Shown: in pieces, positions 44,080 to 56,860 of the stretch
Position numbering within the stretch: position 1 is the first letter of the stretch
How the letters are laid out: each line of letters starts with the position of its first letter
Assembly (NCBI GenBank): GCA_008508345.1
Contig: QNGE01002363.1
Span: forward strand, 1 to 64,000
Source: Paragonimus westermani
Lineage: Eukaryota; Platyhelminthes; Trematoda; Plagiorchiida; Troglotrematidae
Direction of reading: 5' to 3'
Length of the DNA stretch: 64,000 bases
Made by a program: the position numbers and the translations under genes
The notes under the pieces: model-generated
The model's input: the letters and a program-made list of their open reading frames with translations, nothing else
What the model was told of the DNA's origin: nothing
Database searches by the model: none

Positions 44080-44337
44080 TATTTAATGACGCGGGGCAGT
44101 GAAAACCGTAAGGAAGCTGTCTTGCTGATGACGCCTTGTTTGTGTCGCAAGGTGTACGCACCTTGATGTTGAATGTTTGAATATAGACGTAGTTATTTTC
44201 AGTAGTTATGTCCCTTCCCGTCCCCTTCTTTTTCCCTTCTCTCTTCCTATGTAGGGTTTGCTTTTTCTTCGTGGTTGTGTGACAGCTAAGCATTAGTGTG
44301 AACCACTGATGTATTGCTGTCTATGATGATGATGATG
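44080..44337 (+). mobile_element. 5'-truncated non-LTR retroposon tail with target-site duplication
   Basis: 258-bp copy of the family at 9633-9858: AAGGTGTACGCACCTTGATG, TAGGGTTTGCTTTTTCTTC, GCATTAGTGTGAACCACTG and a GAT-repeat end. Flanked by AGTGAGCT at 44,072-44,079 and 44,338-44,345. It extends about 35 bp further 5' than the 9.6-kb copy. Confidence 0.85.
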
Positions 44338-44345
44338 AGTGAGCT

Positions 44346-46240
44346 CCTCGTCCAAGAAAAAAGCAAAGCGTTGTAAGAAACATTTGACATAGCAAAATTT
44401 CTCATCACCACCCACAGTTGATGCATGAGAGTTTCTTACCCTAAAGATCCATTGCCTAGTTTTGTCAATTCTGTGTGCTTAAATCATTTCTATCCCTCCT
44501 GTGGAGCTAGTTATATCGATCAGGAAACCACCTGAGAGGATAAAAGTACATCATCCAGCTTTCCTTAGTAAAGGAATGAACAAAAATACCAATAACCTTA
44601 TTCTGACACAGTCCGTCAATACTGATAACTTGACTATTATTGATCGGGCTCTTAATGTTCTATCGCCTACCCGCAAAACTCTATCCGAGGGTGTGCCTAT
44701 GTTTGCTGTGCACAACTTAAGTTACTGCTGCAACTGTACTGTTGTAAAAGGAACTGTGTACAAAAGTAATACGTGGAGACGTTCCAACTTCTCTGGCAAA
44801 GTGATAATTGGTTGAACTGTAATCCAATGCAAACACACCACGAACCCCTTAAACATTAATCTCCTCCCTTATCCCCCTCTACTTTAATGTAGATGCTAGC
44901 CGGTTTCTGTTTTTAGTAGGTAACCTTTACTTATCTTCTCCAAACCAGATTCACTCTCCCTGTTTCTGTTACCGTTCCGTTCGATGGCAATAATCGTTCG
45001 GAATAACACGTCGCATGCATTTGCTAATCATTCAGCGAGTGTCCATTTTTATGGCTTTAAAAAGAACTAATCGGAAAGGTACCTTCGGGTGAAATAATTG
45101 CAATCGAGTAACGTTTGACAGGCAAACGCATCAGTTACTTAAAATCGGTTGGTCAATTTCAGCGCGGGCAACTGAGTTGCACAAACACTTTTTGCGTTCA
45201 CAAGACCGTGCGATACTGTTAGACCAACACAGCTTCACTATATGCGGGTAAAATCACGTAACTGTTAAGTGATACCCCGACAAAAGAATCAGCTGGGTCA
45301 TCATGAAGACCTGTTCATGGCATATGCTGAGAGGTGAACGAGGCAAGTATTCTGATACTATGGTACGTTTGTAAACTCGACTCTATCAATGAACTGAGTA
45401 GCCACTTTCACAAGTGTTCAGCTATGCATTGCACCAAGCCCAGGATAATTCGATTCATTGCCTTAATGAAGTTGTTTTTAGGGTAAAATAGGCTGTCAAG
45501 AGCGCGGACAAGATAAGTCTTATTGTTGTGCTGGTAACAGCTGACGGTGTTATCATCGAGCAGTTGTCCGCATTATGCTGTATGCAATTTTGATAGCATA
45601 TAACCTTACGGACTACACAAACAATAGGTTGCGAGCCCTAACACTGCACAGTGAGTACCACAAACGTCTGTCCACAAACTGGGTCACGTGGCATTACTCT
45701 GAGGGCTAGTAGGGGCTCACTGATGAGACAGGTGATGTGAAAAACAGTACACGACATGATTCCTATGAGTTCCTACCAGACAATTCAAATTTGCAACGTG
45801 GTCATGAGTAGTTGCTAAACCAATCTAACACCGTGTGGGGGAGGAAAAGTGTGGTCAGTTTGCACTGGAAATAAGAAGACCCTGAATTTTCGTATTTTCA
45901 CAGACAGACCAGCTATGCTGGTCTCAGTTGCCGTTATGTTCATGAAACAAGTACGTCCAACGTGAGAACATCAGGAGACACTAATCTGCTGAAGTGAGGT
46001 TCACAGCGACTGTTATGTAAGGGTGCGAATAAGATCAAGTACAAGCCCAAAGTCCAGTAAGGCACACACGAAATCGAAAGTGATAACCACATCGACTACT
46101 TTAAACCACACTAAATTACATGGCCATCTCCTACAAACGAGTATCAAGCTGACAGTCCAAAGATCGATGCGAACTGACTATTGCTAACATTAACAACGCA
46201 CACAGACAGCTCGCAGGGGTTGCTCTCTGTGAGAGCATAA
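44346..46240. other. No gene recognised
   Basis: Frame 44,501-44,815 (104 codons, MELVISIRKPP) is the longest and is unrecognised. Sequence otherwise featureless by eye. Confidence 0.4.
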
Positions 46241-46260
46241 GTGGGTCAATTAAATGTGCT

Positions 46261-46610
46261 GGCTTCAGCAACGGAATCAGCAGCCGCAGCAACGGGAGCA
46301 GCAGCAGATGCATCAAAATCAACAACAGCAACGGAGGCAGCAGCAGCAACAACGACAGAATCAGCAATCGCAGCAACGGGAGCAGCAACAAGAGTAGCAT
46401 CAATGGGAGCAGCACCAACGGGAGCAGCAGCAGATGCATCAAAATCAACAACAGCAACGGAGGCAGCAGCAGCAACAACGACAGAATCAGCAATCGCAGC
46501 AACGGGAGCAACAGTAGGTGCAGCAACAAGAGCAGTATCAACAGGAGTAGCAGCAACAACCGCAGCATAAGGAACAGCAACAGCGGCAAGCGCAACAACG
46601 AGTGCAGCAA
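46261..46610. repeat. Imperfect CAG/CAA trinucleotide tract with 126-bp duplication
   Basis: Interrupted CAG/CAA/CGG-type repeats of about 350 bp. A 126-bp unit (46,291-46,416) is repeated at 46,417-46,542, identical for roughly the first 95 bases. Because the period is a multiple of three, several frames stay open: Ala/Thr/Ser-rich on the plus strand (46,241-46,570), Gln/Arg-rich in another plus frame until a TAG, and Leu-rich on the minus strand (46,131-46,610). These are by-products of the repeat unless expression is shown. Confidence 0.85.
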
Positions 46611-48249
46611 TGTTAAACTTGAAGAAGCATGAGACAGATCGAATAAGGCATGCTTGGAAGCGAAAACTTACACGAGGTACACTATTTGACTGCGTATTGC
46701 TGTATTATTATTATGGAGCTGAAGTATCTTGTTTGTAGACCGATCGATAAGTATCAGCAACGTATTATTTGATATATGAGTCAATATGATTGACTTCATG
46801 AGCAGTGGGTCGAACTGATACTTTACAAAGAAGGAGTTCGGCATGTCAATCAAAAGACGATACTGTAACACGCTCAGACCGTTTTACTGTATAAACTAAC
46901 CATGGTTCTCTGAAGCCCTCGACCTCGTTCCATTCACAAGTATGTGGGCTTGGATGTTAAAAGAAACACAGTAGATAACATTGTCGATAGAGACGCGCTG
47001 TTGAGCCAACCTTAGTGAATGACTTTTGGAAACAAATGTTTTTTTCATACCTGTGTTGGAAAGTACACACGTCTCGTCAGCCCATCACACAAAGCTTTGT
47101 CATAACTTATTCACACAGATTATGGCACTGGAGTGCAGTTTATCCGTACTAAACCAATAATCTGATTTGGACCTATAAAACGTGTCTGGAATTTGTCAAG
47201 TTTCGGTAATAAGCATAAATAGAAGTGCTGAATCCTATCCTGTTTATAAATAGAGTAAACTCCAACAAACAGTCATGCAGACGGCATGACTTGAAAGCTA
47301 AAGACAACCGTTACTATGAAAAATAAGCTGACTCAACCCGAACAATGATGTGATTTATTAAAATCTAGATTTGATTAATTGGATCGTTTATTTCCAAATT
47401 CACAAAAGAAAGCTTAGAGTTTGGCATGGAATACACAAATACTTCACATGATAGAATGAGTGAGTGAGCGCGTGGTGAAGAGCTAGGAGGTTGTGATCAC
47501 GAAACCCGATATCCCATTAAGATGCAATAGTGTCTTTGGTCTCAGGATGAGTATGGTTTCAATAAACATCCAAATGTAACAAAACATTATCATATAGGCA
47601 GTAAGCAGTGCGGACTGCGGGTTTGTATTCATTGTTCCCAGTTGTGAGTTGGAGTGACAATGGCCGAAGGGAAGTTAAATATCCTCAGAAAATTCTTCCA
47701 ACCTGAGGTTTGCACAGATAGGTATTAATGGCTTCGAAAGTTGACCGACCCTAGTCACTTTGTCAGTACTAGAGATTTCAGTGTCCTGCAGTGGAGTTGG
47801 CGTAGTGTTTGAGAAGTCCTGCATAGACAAACAACCCCTTGTATCATTTGGTCGATTCCATGTAACATAGGGGGTTGGCTGAATAACCGAATCCAAATGC
47901 AAAATTTTCGAGCTCCGATCTGGTTTCAAAGTTTAGCTGATACACAGCTCCCACGGCTGAGTATGCCGTTTCCGTTGCTGGATAGAATCCAGCAGATTCC
48001 TAAAATTTTCTCATTTGGGTCACTTCTAAACCAGAGAAAGGCCTCTGAGATGTTTTCAGGGTATCAGGAAATTGGACAGTGGTGGTATTCCTACTGTTGA
48101 ACGTTGTCAGGGCCACTATTGATGCATAGCAGGGGATTTTGGTTCTATATAAACTGAACATCACTACAACTGATCGCAGCTGCAGGGCAGTCTTAGTCGC
48201 CTCCTGTCGGGGCCGTTGGACAATCACAGCACTACTTAAAAACAGACGT
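46611..48249. other. No gene recognised
   Basis: Short frames only (47,675-47,929 minus; 47,897-48,100 plus). ATTATTATTA run at 46,704-46,714. Confidence 0.4.
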
Positions 48250-48510
48250 GGATGATTGCATATATGTGATCATTTAGTCGTGCCTAATGTGAGTTTAATG
48301 GCGCAGTGGTCAACATGGTTGCCTCATGAATGTGTAGCTGGAATCCTAGTCCAGGCCGTGGTGAGGATATACACTACTGATGAGGCCTGACAAGATCAAA
48401 ACTCAAGCCTAGTGTTTCTTTTAAAAAGGGCTGACTGGAAAGTGTGTGAGAATACGACGACTGTGATCAATAAGGAGCAACGTTTGAGTCATATAGACAT
48501 TATTATCAGG
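48250..48510 (+). mobile_element. SINE copy S4 with compensated ribozyme stem
   Basis: Plus strand, near full length. Head TGATCATTTAGTCG, A box GGCGCAGTGGTC (48,300-48,311), B-box region TGGAATCCTAGTCC, ribozyme region 48,371-48,415, body and tail. Stem I is ACACTA/TAGTGT: the outer G-C pair of S1 has become A-U with both strands changed. Core CTGATGA is intact, but the GAA reads AAA and U16.1 is C, so it should not cleave. Confidence 0.8.
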
Positions 48511-49639
48511 TTGTGCAATCCTGCTCCCTGTTGCCAAAACAAACTTATCAGAAAGCTTGAAATCTCTCAGCCCACAATAACTTGAACTCGTCATCTGCCA
48601 CAGTGCTTGGGTAGCTGTTAGCAAACACGCCAGACGCAATCTGTATTAGACGATTTTCTTATTCACTCTAGTCGCAGTTAGCGTGATAGTTGAGCACAGA
48701 AAATAAGTCTTGCTCACTACTGTGAGCTTCTGATGACTTCGGTGGGTAGTTTCCTGCGGATACGCATCGTAATTTTGTGACATTTTGTTCATTATCGTCG
48801 GTCACGAATGCAATACAAGAAGATACGGGACAGCAGTATAACAGAGAACACAAAGGGTGGCGAAGAGATGTTTTTACTACCCGTCTTCCGGTTGGTCCAG
48901 TAGAGAGGATCTAAGATGTGTAGCTGTTTAAAAACAAGCTCACAACAAACACTTTTCAGTGCACACAAAAGATCACTCAGTGCTCGGGACACAGAGGAGA
49001 TCTGCGTTCTGTTACCGAGGTCATTTGTCTGTGTGTGTCCTGACCCTTTCTGCTATCTTGGCATATGCTGTTTTGATCTCGCAGGCTCTGCTGACCAGGG
49101 CATCAGTCCTCGCAGGTTCATCCATGTCAGATTGGCCAGAAAGGAGAAATCAGGCAAAAGGTTGATGCGGTAGTTGTGGACGATGCCGGTGTGTTTGGTT
49201 TTGTTTCGATTTGATGTTTGTTTTTGCCCAGTCTGGTTTTGGGCATGTAACTTGTTTGTCTCTGTAGCAGTATTAGTCATATGTGTGTTGATTTTGTGGG
49301 TGTGTGGTTCTCCGGTCTGTGCGCAACAAGCGCAATGTGTTAGTTACTGGTGGTCAATTTTGATACGATTGTGCGTGTGTGTTTGTATTACCCGGTGACT
49401 TGCGACACAAGCTTTTGAGCCAAACACATTAGCAGAGGGCTCTAACCACTCTCTTGTGTAGATCTGGGCGTCCTGACGGTATCCATATTCCACACCATCT
49501 ATGCAAGTACAACATAAACAAAATACCACACCAAAACGGCCGTCGCGCAGGATAAACTGGCTCGTCCTGTCTGCAGTTTGTGGCATGGATGATAGATAGT
49601 AATAGGTTACTGCCAAAACCTCCTCCGTCCCCTCCTTGA
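48511..49639. other. No recognised gene; possible 5' region of the LINE
   Basis: Several short frames on both strands (48,916-49,173, 49,174-49,398 plus; 49,344-49,716 minus). GT-rich stretch 49,180-49,330. The right part may be LINE 5' sequence or ORF1 remnant, but I see no domain. Confidence 0.35.
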
Positions 49640-49699
49640 ATGACCCCGCCTGCACGAATCCCAGGGCAGTAAATGCTCACTCGAATCTCAATAGCACGA

Positions 49700-50470
49700 A
49701 GACCAATCTGAGACACGCCCGGGGACGCAACATACTTTCAGTTGAGACATGTAATGTGCGCACGCTGCTGGGTCGATGTAGCACCACAGGACGATCAGAA
49801 AGGCGAACCTCACTAATGGAACTGAGCTGTTGTGGCATCGAAGTATTAGCCAGATAATGCTTGCAGACCAATGTGGGCTCCGAGAACCAAGTACCGGATA
49901 GGTTACCCGGCTGACAGTGTTCGGGAGCGTGACGTCTGCTTCACAGTAGTTGGTCTCCTCAATGGTTTGGTAATAGGCGAACCGCACGGCACCAGCCCTC
50001 GAATCACGTTCCTCGGACTGCGAGTCGGTCGAAGTGTGTGTGCTACATCTGTCGGTGTTTATAGTCCATCTGTGTCACAATGACGATACAACGGATCCGC
50101 TTTACGGTCAGCTGTTCGCCACAGTCCGGCCGGCGTCGGTGAGTGATCAGCTGTTTGTTCTGGGTTACTTAAACGCTCGAGTTTGGCGCAATTCTGTAGC
50201 CTGCCCGAGGGACCTCGATCCCTACGGCATTGGTTCAGTCAACGAGAGTGGTGGTAGTCTGTTTCATCTGAGTGCTACTCACGAGCTGGATATCGCGAAC
50301 ATTTGATACCAGCTGGATGTAAGCGACATCATGATGTGGACCCACCCATAGAGCGATCATCACCATTTGACTGACTACGTGATCCTGCACCAGCACGACA
50401 CTCGTGAAACACGTATCACGCAAGTGATACGTGGCACTGAGTGTAGCACTGATCATACGCTGGTTAGAAG
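49700..50470 (+). pseudogene. LINE endonuclease domain
   Basis: APE-like endonuclease that would nick the target DNA. Visible in several frames: ETCNVRTLL (49,636-49,857 frame) with the N-terminal catalytic Asn region; VGRSVCATSVGVYSP in 49,871-50,083; VLGYLNARV in 50,034-50,306, where the family has Gly-Asp-Phe-Asn, so the catalytic Asp is lost; and STDHTL near 50,440-50,460, the C-terminal Asp-His pair. At least three frame changes. Family assignment rests on the order of these blocks and their spacing. Confidence 0.8.
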
Positions 50471-50829
50471 CGAACTGTTCATTCCTGTTTGCAAGTCTGT
50501 TTATTGTAGGTCATCCGGACGGTGGCAAAAAATGGATGTCAAATGAATGGCAAACTGCATTCAAACGTCCAGTTGTCGCTAATCTGCACGGTGCTGCTTT
50601 ATTAACCACCCCCCAGGGTATATGGCAACACCTCAAGAATTAAATCACGGTAGCAGCTACCGAGATACTCGTTAACCAGAAACGTCAGGAATGGTTTGAC
50701 GACAGCAACGTGGTTGAGAGAAGAATGAGAGGAGGCATGAGAAGAATGCAGCGTTTGCTGCTTCCAAAATGGGACAGGAAAGTAAACCGAAAATAGCGAA
50801 ATTTTGGTGGTATTCGCCGTCAACTGGCC

Positions 50830-52540
50830 GAACGTGTTCGTGGTGGAGGAAACAAAATGGGTGGATGCAGGGTTACGCCGATCGCCGACAACATGAACGG
50901 TTCTGCGACTCACTTAAGGCGATTTTCAGTACATCCGTCCAGTCTGCCAAAGCAATGGTTGACGTGAACACCGACTGTCCGTGCACCCACTCCGAAGGCC
51001 CCATGAAAATTCTGGCGCAAACACTCTGATAGGCCTATGAACGATCCTTGTGCCATTGATTAGGAGACTGTGAATGGCTTGCCACAACAAGGTGTCAAAG
51101 TTTCACTTGTTCTCGCCCCAGGCTTAGCAGTGATACATAGAGCTACTGGACAGCTGCGAAACCTAAAGGTTGCAGGCAAGGATGGATTGCTAGATGAAAT
51201 GCTAAAGAATGGCGGGCCAACGTTGGAAAGTGCTTTGTTCCAGGTGGCTAACCCCATCTTGAAGAAGAAAATAATACCACAAGATTTTAAGGACGCTTCA
51301 GTGTACCTTTGTTTTAATCCGAGGGGAGCAAGCAATGCTCCGACAGCATTCGCAGCATCAGTCTGCTGAGCTGCGCAGGTGAGGTGTGTGCAAGGATTTT
51401 TCTGAACCGAATGAATGTGAACGTCTTGGAAGCCAATGTTCCTGAGGAGCAGTGTAGATTCCGGACGAGTCGCAGTACGGTCGACTTGGTGTTCGTCGCT
51501 CGACAAATTCAGGAGAATTGCAGGGAATGTAGCCAGCAACTGTATGCTCTCTTCGTGGATTTCACTAACGCTTTTGAGCCTGTGAACAGGGAAACGTTGT
51601 GTACCGCGCTTGGTAAGTTTGGATGTCCAGGTTAGTTTGCTAATTTTATTAGAATGTTGTATGTGGGTATGATGGTGAAACTACAGTCGTATAAACCCAA
51701 CGCTGATAATTTTGACATTGTCACTGATGTGGAACGGTATTGTGTCCTAGCCTCAGCCCTATTAAGTTTATATTTGACTGCAGTACACACATTCGTTTTT
51801 CAGGACTCAGAGAAGGGCGACTTTGAAACTGAGTACCGGACGGACTGGTGCTCACTGAATATCCGAAGTCTCGGCACCTCAGCCTAGTTAAATACCTAAA
51901 CGAAGCGCGCGGCTGTGTTCGCACGCAGCGAAGATGAACTACGGTGACTGACCACGGGTTTCGCGACTGCGGCATTCAAGTTTGGGTGGGATATCAACAC
52001 ACGTAAGACATTTTATTTCTTCAGACCCCTTCCAGCGGAGGCGCCGTTCATGTAGCTGCGCCTGTGATTAGCATCGATGAAGAAGTCACTGACAGTTGTG
52101 CGAATGTTTGCTATTTGAATACCACCTTGTCCACCAATCTTTCTGTAGACCGCGAGTTAAGAGCTTGTGTGGTTGCTTTCGGACATCTTGAAAAATGTAT
52201 GTGGAAGAACCGCGGTCTGAAGACGATCACTAACCTCTGTGTCTACCACTCAGTGATGCTTCCCATACTTTTGTACGGCAGTGAAACGTGGACACTGTAT
52301 CAGCGGGTCGTGTGCTTTCTGGATCGTTTCCATTTGTAACGTCTGGGACGCATCTTGGATATTCGGTGGTCGGACAGGGTTCCGAACACTGAGGTACTGG
52401 GGTGAGCACACATGGAGAGAATGGAAGCCACAGAGATGCTGAATCCGATTCGTTGGGCAGATCACGTCCGTCGGATGGGCGATGACCGTATTCTGAAGCA
52501 AATGCTGTACGGACAACTGAAATCAGGTGAATGAAATCCT
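50830..52540 (+). pseudogene. LINE reverse transcriptase domain
   Basis: Would reverse-transcribe element RNA at the nicked target. The linker (MQGYADRRQHERFCDSLKAI) precedes it. Palm and fingers follow: AGKDGLLDEMLKNGGPTLES (51,070-51,369), CRFRTSRSTVDLVFVARQ and YALFVDFTNAFEPVNRETL (51,384-51,635; motif A Asp present), VTDVERYCVLASALLSLYL (51,654-51,887). The catalytic YADD region near 51,890-51,905 appears to read YLNE. Then come LYGSETWTLYQR and IRWADHVRRMGDDRIL, the thumb and connection typical of RTE-like elements. Several frameshifts. Not functional. Confidence 0.85.
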
Positions 52541-53379
52541 AGTAATTAAAGGCTGCGGTGTCAGGATTTTATCGAGGGGAGTCTTTCGCGTTGTGAAATT
52601 GAGATTATACTTTAGCAGAAGTTGGTGTTGAACCGAACGATGTGGAGAAATATGATTTGGACGGGCGTCTGGAAGTGCAATGAGCCTTGTGTGGAAACGC
52701 GCGGTACACAGGTAGTCCATCGCTGCCATGGGTCATGGTAACATGATCATATGCTGTTGCGATGTGTGCGGCCGTTCGGGATTGTTAGGTCATCAATGTA
52801 CCCATAGTATATCGTCGGCCAAGAGACAACGAATACGTTAGGTTCAAGCAGGTTATATCAGTTCACATCAACCAACCATCTTTTGGAACTAACCTGTCCT
52901 CATTTTCAGAAACCTGGATGTCCGTGGCCTTCCACCTCACCGTGTCTTTGGTATTGTCGGTGTACTGCATTATGATTTTCCTCCACATCCTCTACAGTGC
53001 ACCAACACGTGCTGGTATACTGAGCCATTTCTTGCATTACGTTTCCAATATTTCTATTCCTAGTTTAGATCTTACCATTGCAGTCTCTTTTTGCTTATTT
53101 CTTGAGGTAGAGGTTTCGATTTTGTGCTAGCCGATCAATTGGCTAACCACCATTGACCGGCTGGACATAAAGGCTTCCATTCCACACCTAGTGGTCTTAT
53201 TCCTCCGGATTTACACCTGATATGTGGTGTGAGTGGAACCACAAGTGACGCAGTGCAAACCACTTGCGGTGGTGGTTAGGCGTAGACGCTTTTTGGCTTC
53301 GGGCACTGTGACAGGCTATTCCGAAGCGGATGTCGTCGTGTTTGTCTGAGTGAGTGAGGATTAGGCCCCATTCGGGGCC

Positions 53380-56224
53380 AGCGTAGCCTTAAGTTCTGAC
53401 GGAACTCTTTTATGAGCAAAGCGCTAGGTTACGTATTCCAACAGTTACCTATACAGTAGTTTCCAAAATCTGATGTCTGATTACCATGGATTGATTGATT
53501 AGAACTTACGTTCGAGCGACTGTATATCAGAGAACAATGTAGAATTGGCTTTCAATGTTCGCCAAAATTAACCTAGTTTGATCTCTAGGCTTGCGAACAG
53601 CGTGGTGAGTGGTGATACCAACATCACCTGCCATTCTGTGTTGGCCTCTGAAGTCGCTGCGCCATTTGAGCACTTCTGTTCACGTGATATTTTCAAGGCC
53701 AACCTGGGTGTATGTACACGTGTTGACAAGCTCGGGCGCGATTACTACTCGCGGCCAAATCAAGAGAAAGCCTAATGAGCATTGCGGATGGAATTTCAGC
53801 CATCAAATCAGCACATGAGTGAGTTGAAACTGTTAGGTGAAGACGGAATAAAAAACTGGTGAAATTAGTCGTGCATCGACAATATGAAAACCATTACTAG
53901 CATCTTTATACATTCTGTCGTTCTGGAAATCGGGCTCAAGTTGAGCTAAAATTCTAGTTTGGCAAAGGATCACAAAAGAAATGAGTATTTTAGAGTCTGT
54001 GCATTTGTATTCACACAGGACTGGATACAACTTTCGATATGTTGGGGTGGAGAGCAATAATTACTGTCCATCACGGTTTCGTCTATGAACTCCTGGTGTT
54101 TTTTGAAACCGTAGTCAACGATGACAGTTAAATGATTAGGTACGTTCAATATCGCTACATTTGACTGGAAGTGGAATGTTTTTTAAGTATAGACTGAGAC
54201 CTTTAATTTGTAACGCACGTGGCGAGGTGGTAAAGAAAGCTGCCATACAAACTGAGTACCATGAACGCCATCAAAAATTGTAAAGGAACTATTGTGTTGT
54301 GTGCTATTCAGTTACTTTTATTCGTGACAGCAGAAGACAAGTCATGATAGGGAGTTTTATTGATGAGTTAGGTCAGAGAAAGACGTGACTTCAACTACTG
54401 TAACCGTGGTCCAATCTCGTCCGATCTGGGGTAACCAGTCGTAAAACAACGAAGTTCAGAAATCGTAATGAGAAGATGAGTAAATCTACAAACAAACATC
54501 ATTTACTAGATTCCTCACTGTACAACAGATGTACTTAAAGGAATACAAATCAAAGCGTCAGGGAGGCAAATATTTGAGAACCTCTTGTACAACCGCACGT
54601 CACCTGCCATCTAAGACCTACCTCCACGGGAACTCTCGTCGGCCTGGAGAATTCAAACAAGCTTTGATATGGGTGAGTGCCATCCCAGATGGTAAGGAGT
54701 GGAACATTATTGTCTTAGAGAACGTGGCCTACAATAGGTGACATTACGTGTATTTATTGTACAGCAACGAGTGAAGTTGTGGTACATGCGCAAGCACATT
54801 AACCTTTCGTGTAGGTGTGAAGTAGGCGAGGTAACACGAATACAACAAGGCTGTGCAGAAACTAAACAGCCAAAACTAGCAGATGGGTTGGTGATATGGT
54901 CTAATCGTAGAAGATGCATAGTTATCATGGTGTGAAAAGTGGCAGCACACGAGAACGGAATTATACACCAAATGGTTGCTACCTCAAACGGTGCATGTTG
55001 TGGCCTAACGTAACTCCCATTTGCTTTAGTGATACTCGTCTAGGTGTGGATTCGGCTTGAATAGGTAACTCTGAATACCATCTCATTAGTTGCCCCTAGC
55101 GACTTTTATCATTAAACGAAAAATAGATTCGTGTACTTTGAAGTACTCCCAGATAAATTACGAAATAATGAACACGTGTTCAGACCAGGGGAACCGTGCC
55201 GAAGTGCTATCGAGTTAGACCTGTTAGAATGACCTCTACCCAAAATGACATTATCGGCTAATGTGACAAACACAGCTTTTTCTAGTGACATGCCTCACCT
55301 TCATGAGATGAAAAGACGTGAGTTGACAATCCAGCCCCCTAAGGTACGTCAGGTTCAGTTGTCATATGAATAAATACAGCAGTGTTGAATTATGTATACT
55401 GTATCACTTAGATGAAGTAATCATTTGTGAGATGAATCTTGTCATGCCTGAGTTCAAAGCTTCATTCTAAGTGACACAGGGCAGTTCAGTTTACGCAGTT
55501 AAATGTATTGAACCAGGGTGACTTGCTCCACTACCAGATTATTGTATCGAATGTGTAAAGTTTACTCCTAACTGCATAGATCGTTTCTAATCTATTGTTC
55601 CACGTATTACTGACTGTTGGGAATGGAGTTGGGATAAACTACTAGAGTATCATAGGGACTGTCAACTGAGGTTATTTTGATAAAGACCACATGGACATAC
55701 TATCTTGTTAATATACAGAGTCCAACGTACATATACATTAAAGGAACTGTAAATGATGCAAAATAATTGGCAGAAGTGAATATGATTATCAGATATATTT
55801 TCACTTTCTACTGATTCTTCCAGTTCGCTGAAAAACAACTTTCCTGCATCCGTCAGGCCTGTTCACATCAGATCAGCCGTAGTAAATGGAACATGGAATA
55901 TCCCGTTACCTATGGAGGATACTCAGAGAATGAATCGTATGACTAAAAATGAGGAATACCACAACAGATTTATAAGAATATTCCAGCATTAGAGGGCCTA
56001 AGATACTCAGCGTTCCAACCTACATTCGGAAGGGAGGGTAGACCGAAAGAACATACAGACTCAATGATTAGGGTTATTGTGGCGAAAATTCGTTCAGTAA
56101 AGCAAGATAATTAGTACTCACTTCTCACGTTCTCGTAACACGCATACGATTGCGTTGATGAACTGGAATGCCAGTCGACAACTCAACAGGTTTTCCAGTT
56201 AAAAGTCAGTTGCACTTCTGTCTG
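53380..56224. other. No gene recognised
   Basis: Frames 53,578-53,775, 53,833-54,057 (minus) and 54,529-54,741 have no known motif. Nothing repetitive relative to the rest of the window was noticed. Confidence 0.4.
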
Positions 56225-56460
56225 GTTCTGTGCTTGTGGCTGATGCTTCCCGTCGTGGACTTTTGTTCGACACTTCTTGCCCGGTGACCCGGTTTTGTCG
56301 AACGATGACTCGTTCGGTCGCTTGTGCTGTCTGCAATCCACCCGCTATCGGTTTTGACCATATCTCACTATCGCGTCGAGATATTTCACTAAGCGTTAGA
56401 CCAATCGCGTCTGTGACTCGGTCATTTATCACACTGTGTCGGCAGTAATTGTCGGATGAA
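56225..56460. repeat. Third copy of the 35.97-36.23 kb unit
   Basis: 56,292-56,400 resembles both tandem units at 36 kb (GATGACTCGTTCGGTCGCTT, TGACCATATCTCACTATCGC). The minus-strand frame 56,199-56,615 (138 codons) encodes a peptide related to theirs (GLQTAQATERVIVRQNR). Unknown family. Confidence 0.58.
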
Positions 56461-56860
56461 CAACATGAACCAAAAGTTAAGCGGCCACGTATGATTTCGG
56501 TCTTAAGCTCTGATGTAAATCTTACTGAACAAATCTGCAACTGAAACAATCGGTCAGAAAAAACAATGATGAAGTCCTTTGTTTGTATGTTACAAGGTCC
56601 TGAATATTTAATCACCGATTAAACAGGTCTTCTGTGCACGGTGTTATTGGAAGTAACATCCGGGGATCAAGCGATATTGCAACTGAGAGTCATGAATTAA
56701 CCCATGAAATTGGAGAATGTTTACAATGGTCAGGAGATGTGGGCACCTGCACAAACCACGTCTTCAGACAATGGTACATACAGCGTTTGGTCCAAACAGT
56801 CTAGACGTGCACGTTGTATGCATTGTTGTCGGCCAGATTTTTGCTGTCCATGTGCTCACG
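56461..56860. other. No gene recognised
   Basis: Spacer between the repeat above and DR-B copy 6. Nothing identifiable. Confidence 0.35.

Larger units (their letters stand above)
49640..53345 (+). mobile_element. Near-full-length LINE (RTE/BovB-like), degenerate
   Basis: Plus strand: APE-type endonuclease (about 49,700-50,470), linker (50,830-51,060), reverse transcriptase (51,070-52,340), C-terminal region with zinc-finger remnant (52,540-52,810) and 3' untranslated part to about 53,345. The last 730 bases recur at 35,045-35,905, which confirms the tail as part of the element. Many stops and frameshifts. A hairpin GGCCCC-ATTC-GGGGCC (53,364-53,379) lies just past the tail. Confidence 0.85.

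Noticed and set aside
45715..45765. CTGATGAG followed by GAAA, suggestive of another hammerhead
   Set aside because: Only a three-pair stem II is possible and neither stem I nor stem III can be closed by nearby sequence; chance match.
46131..46610. 159-codon Leu-rich minus-strand frame resembling a membrane protein
   Set aside because: It is the antisense of a CAG/CAA-type repeat; the composition follows from the triplets.
54400..54445. CTCGTCCGATCT resembling an internal 5S rRNA block
   Set aside because: The flanking sequence does not continue as 5S rRNA and no second block or fold was found.
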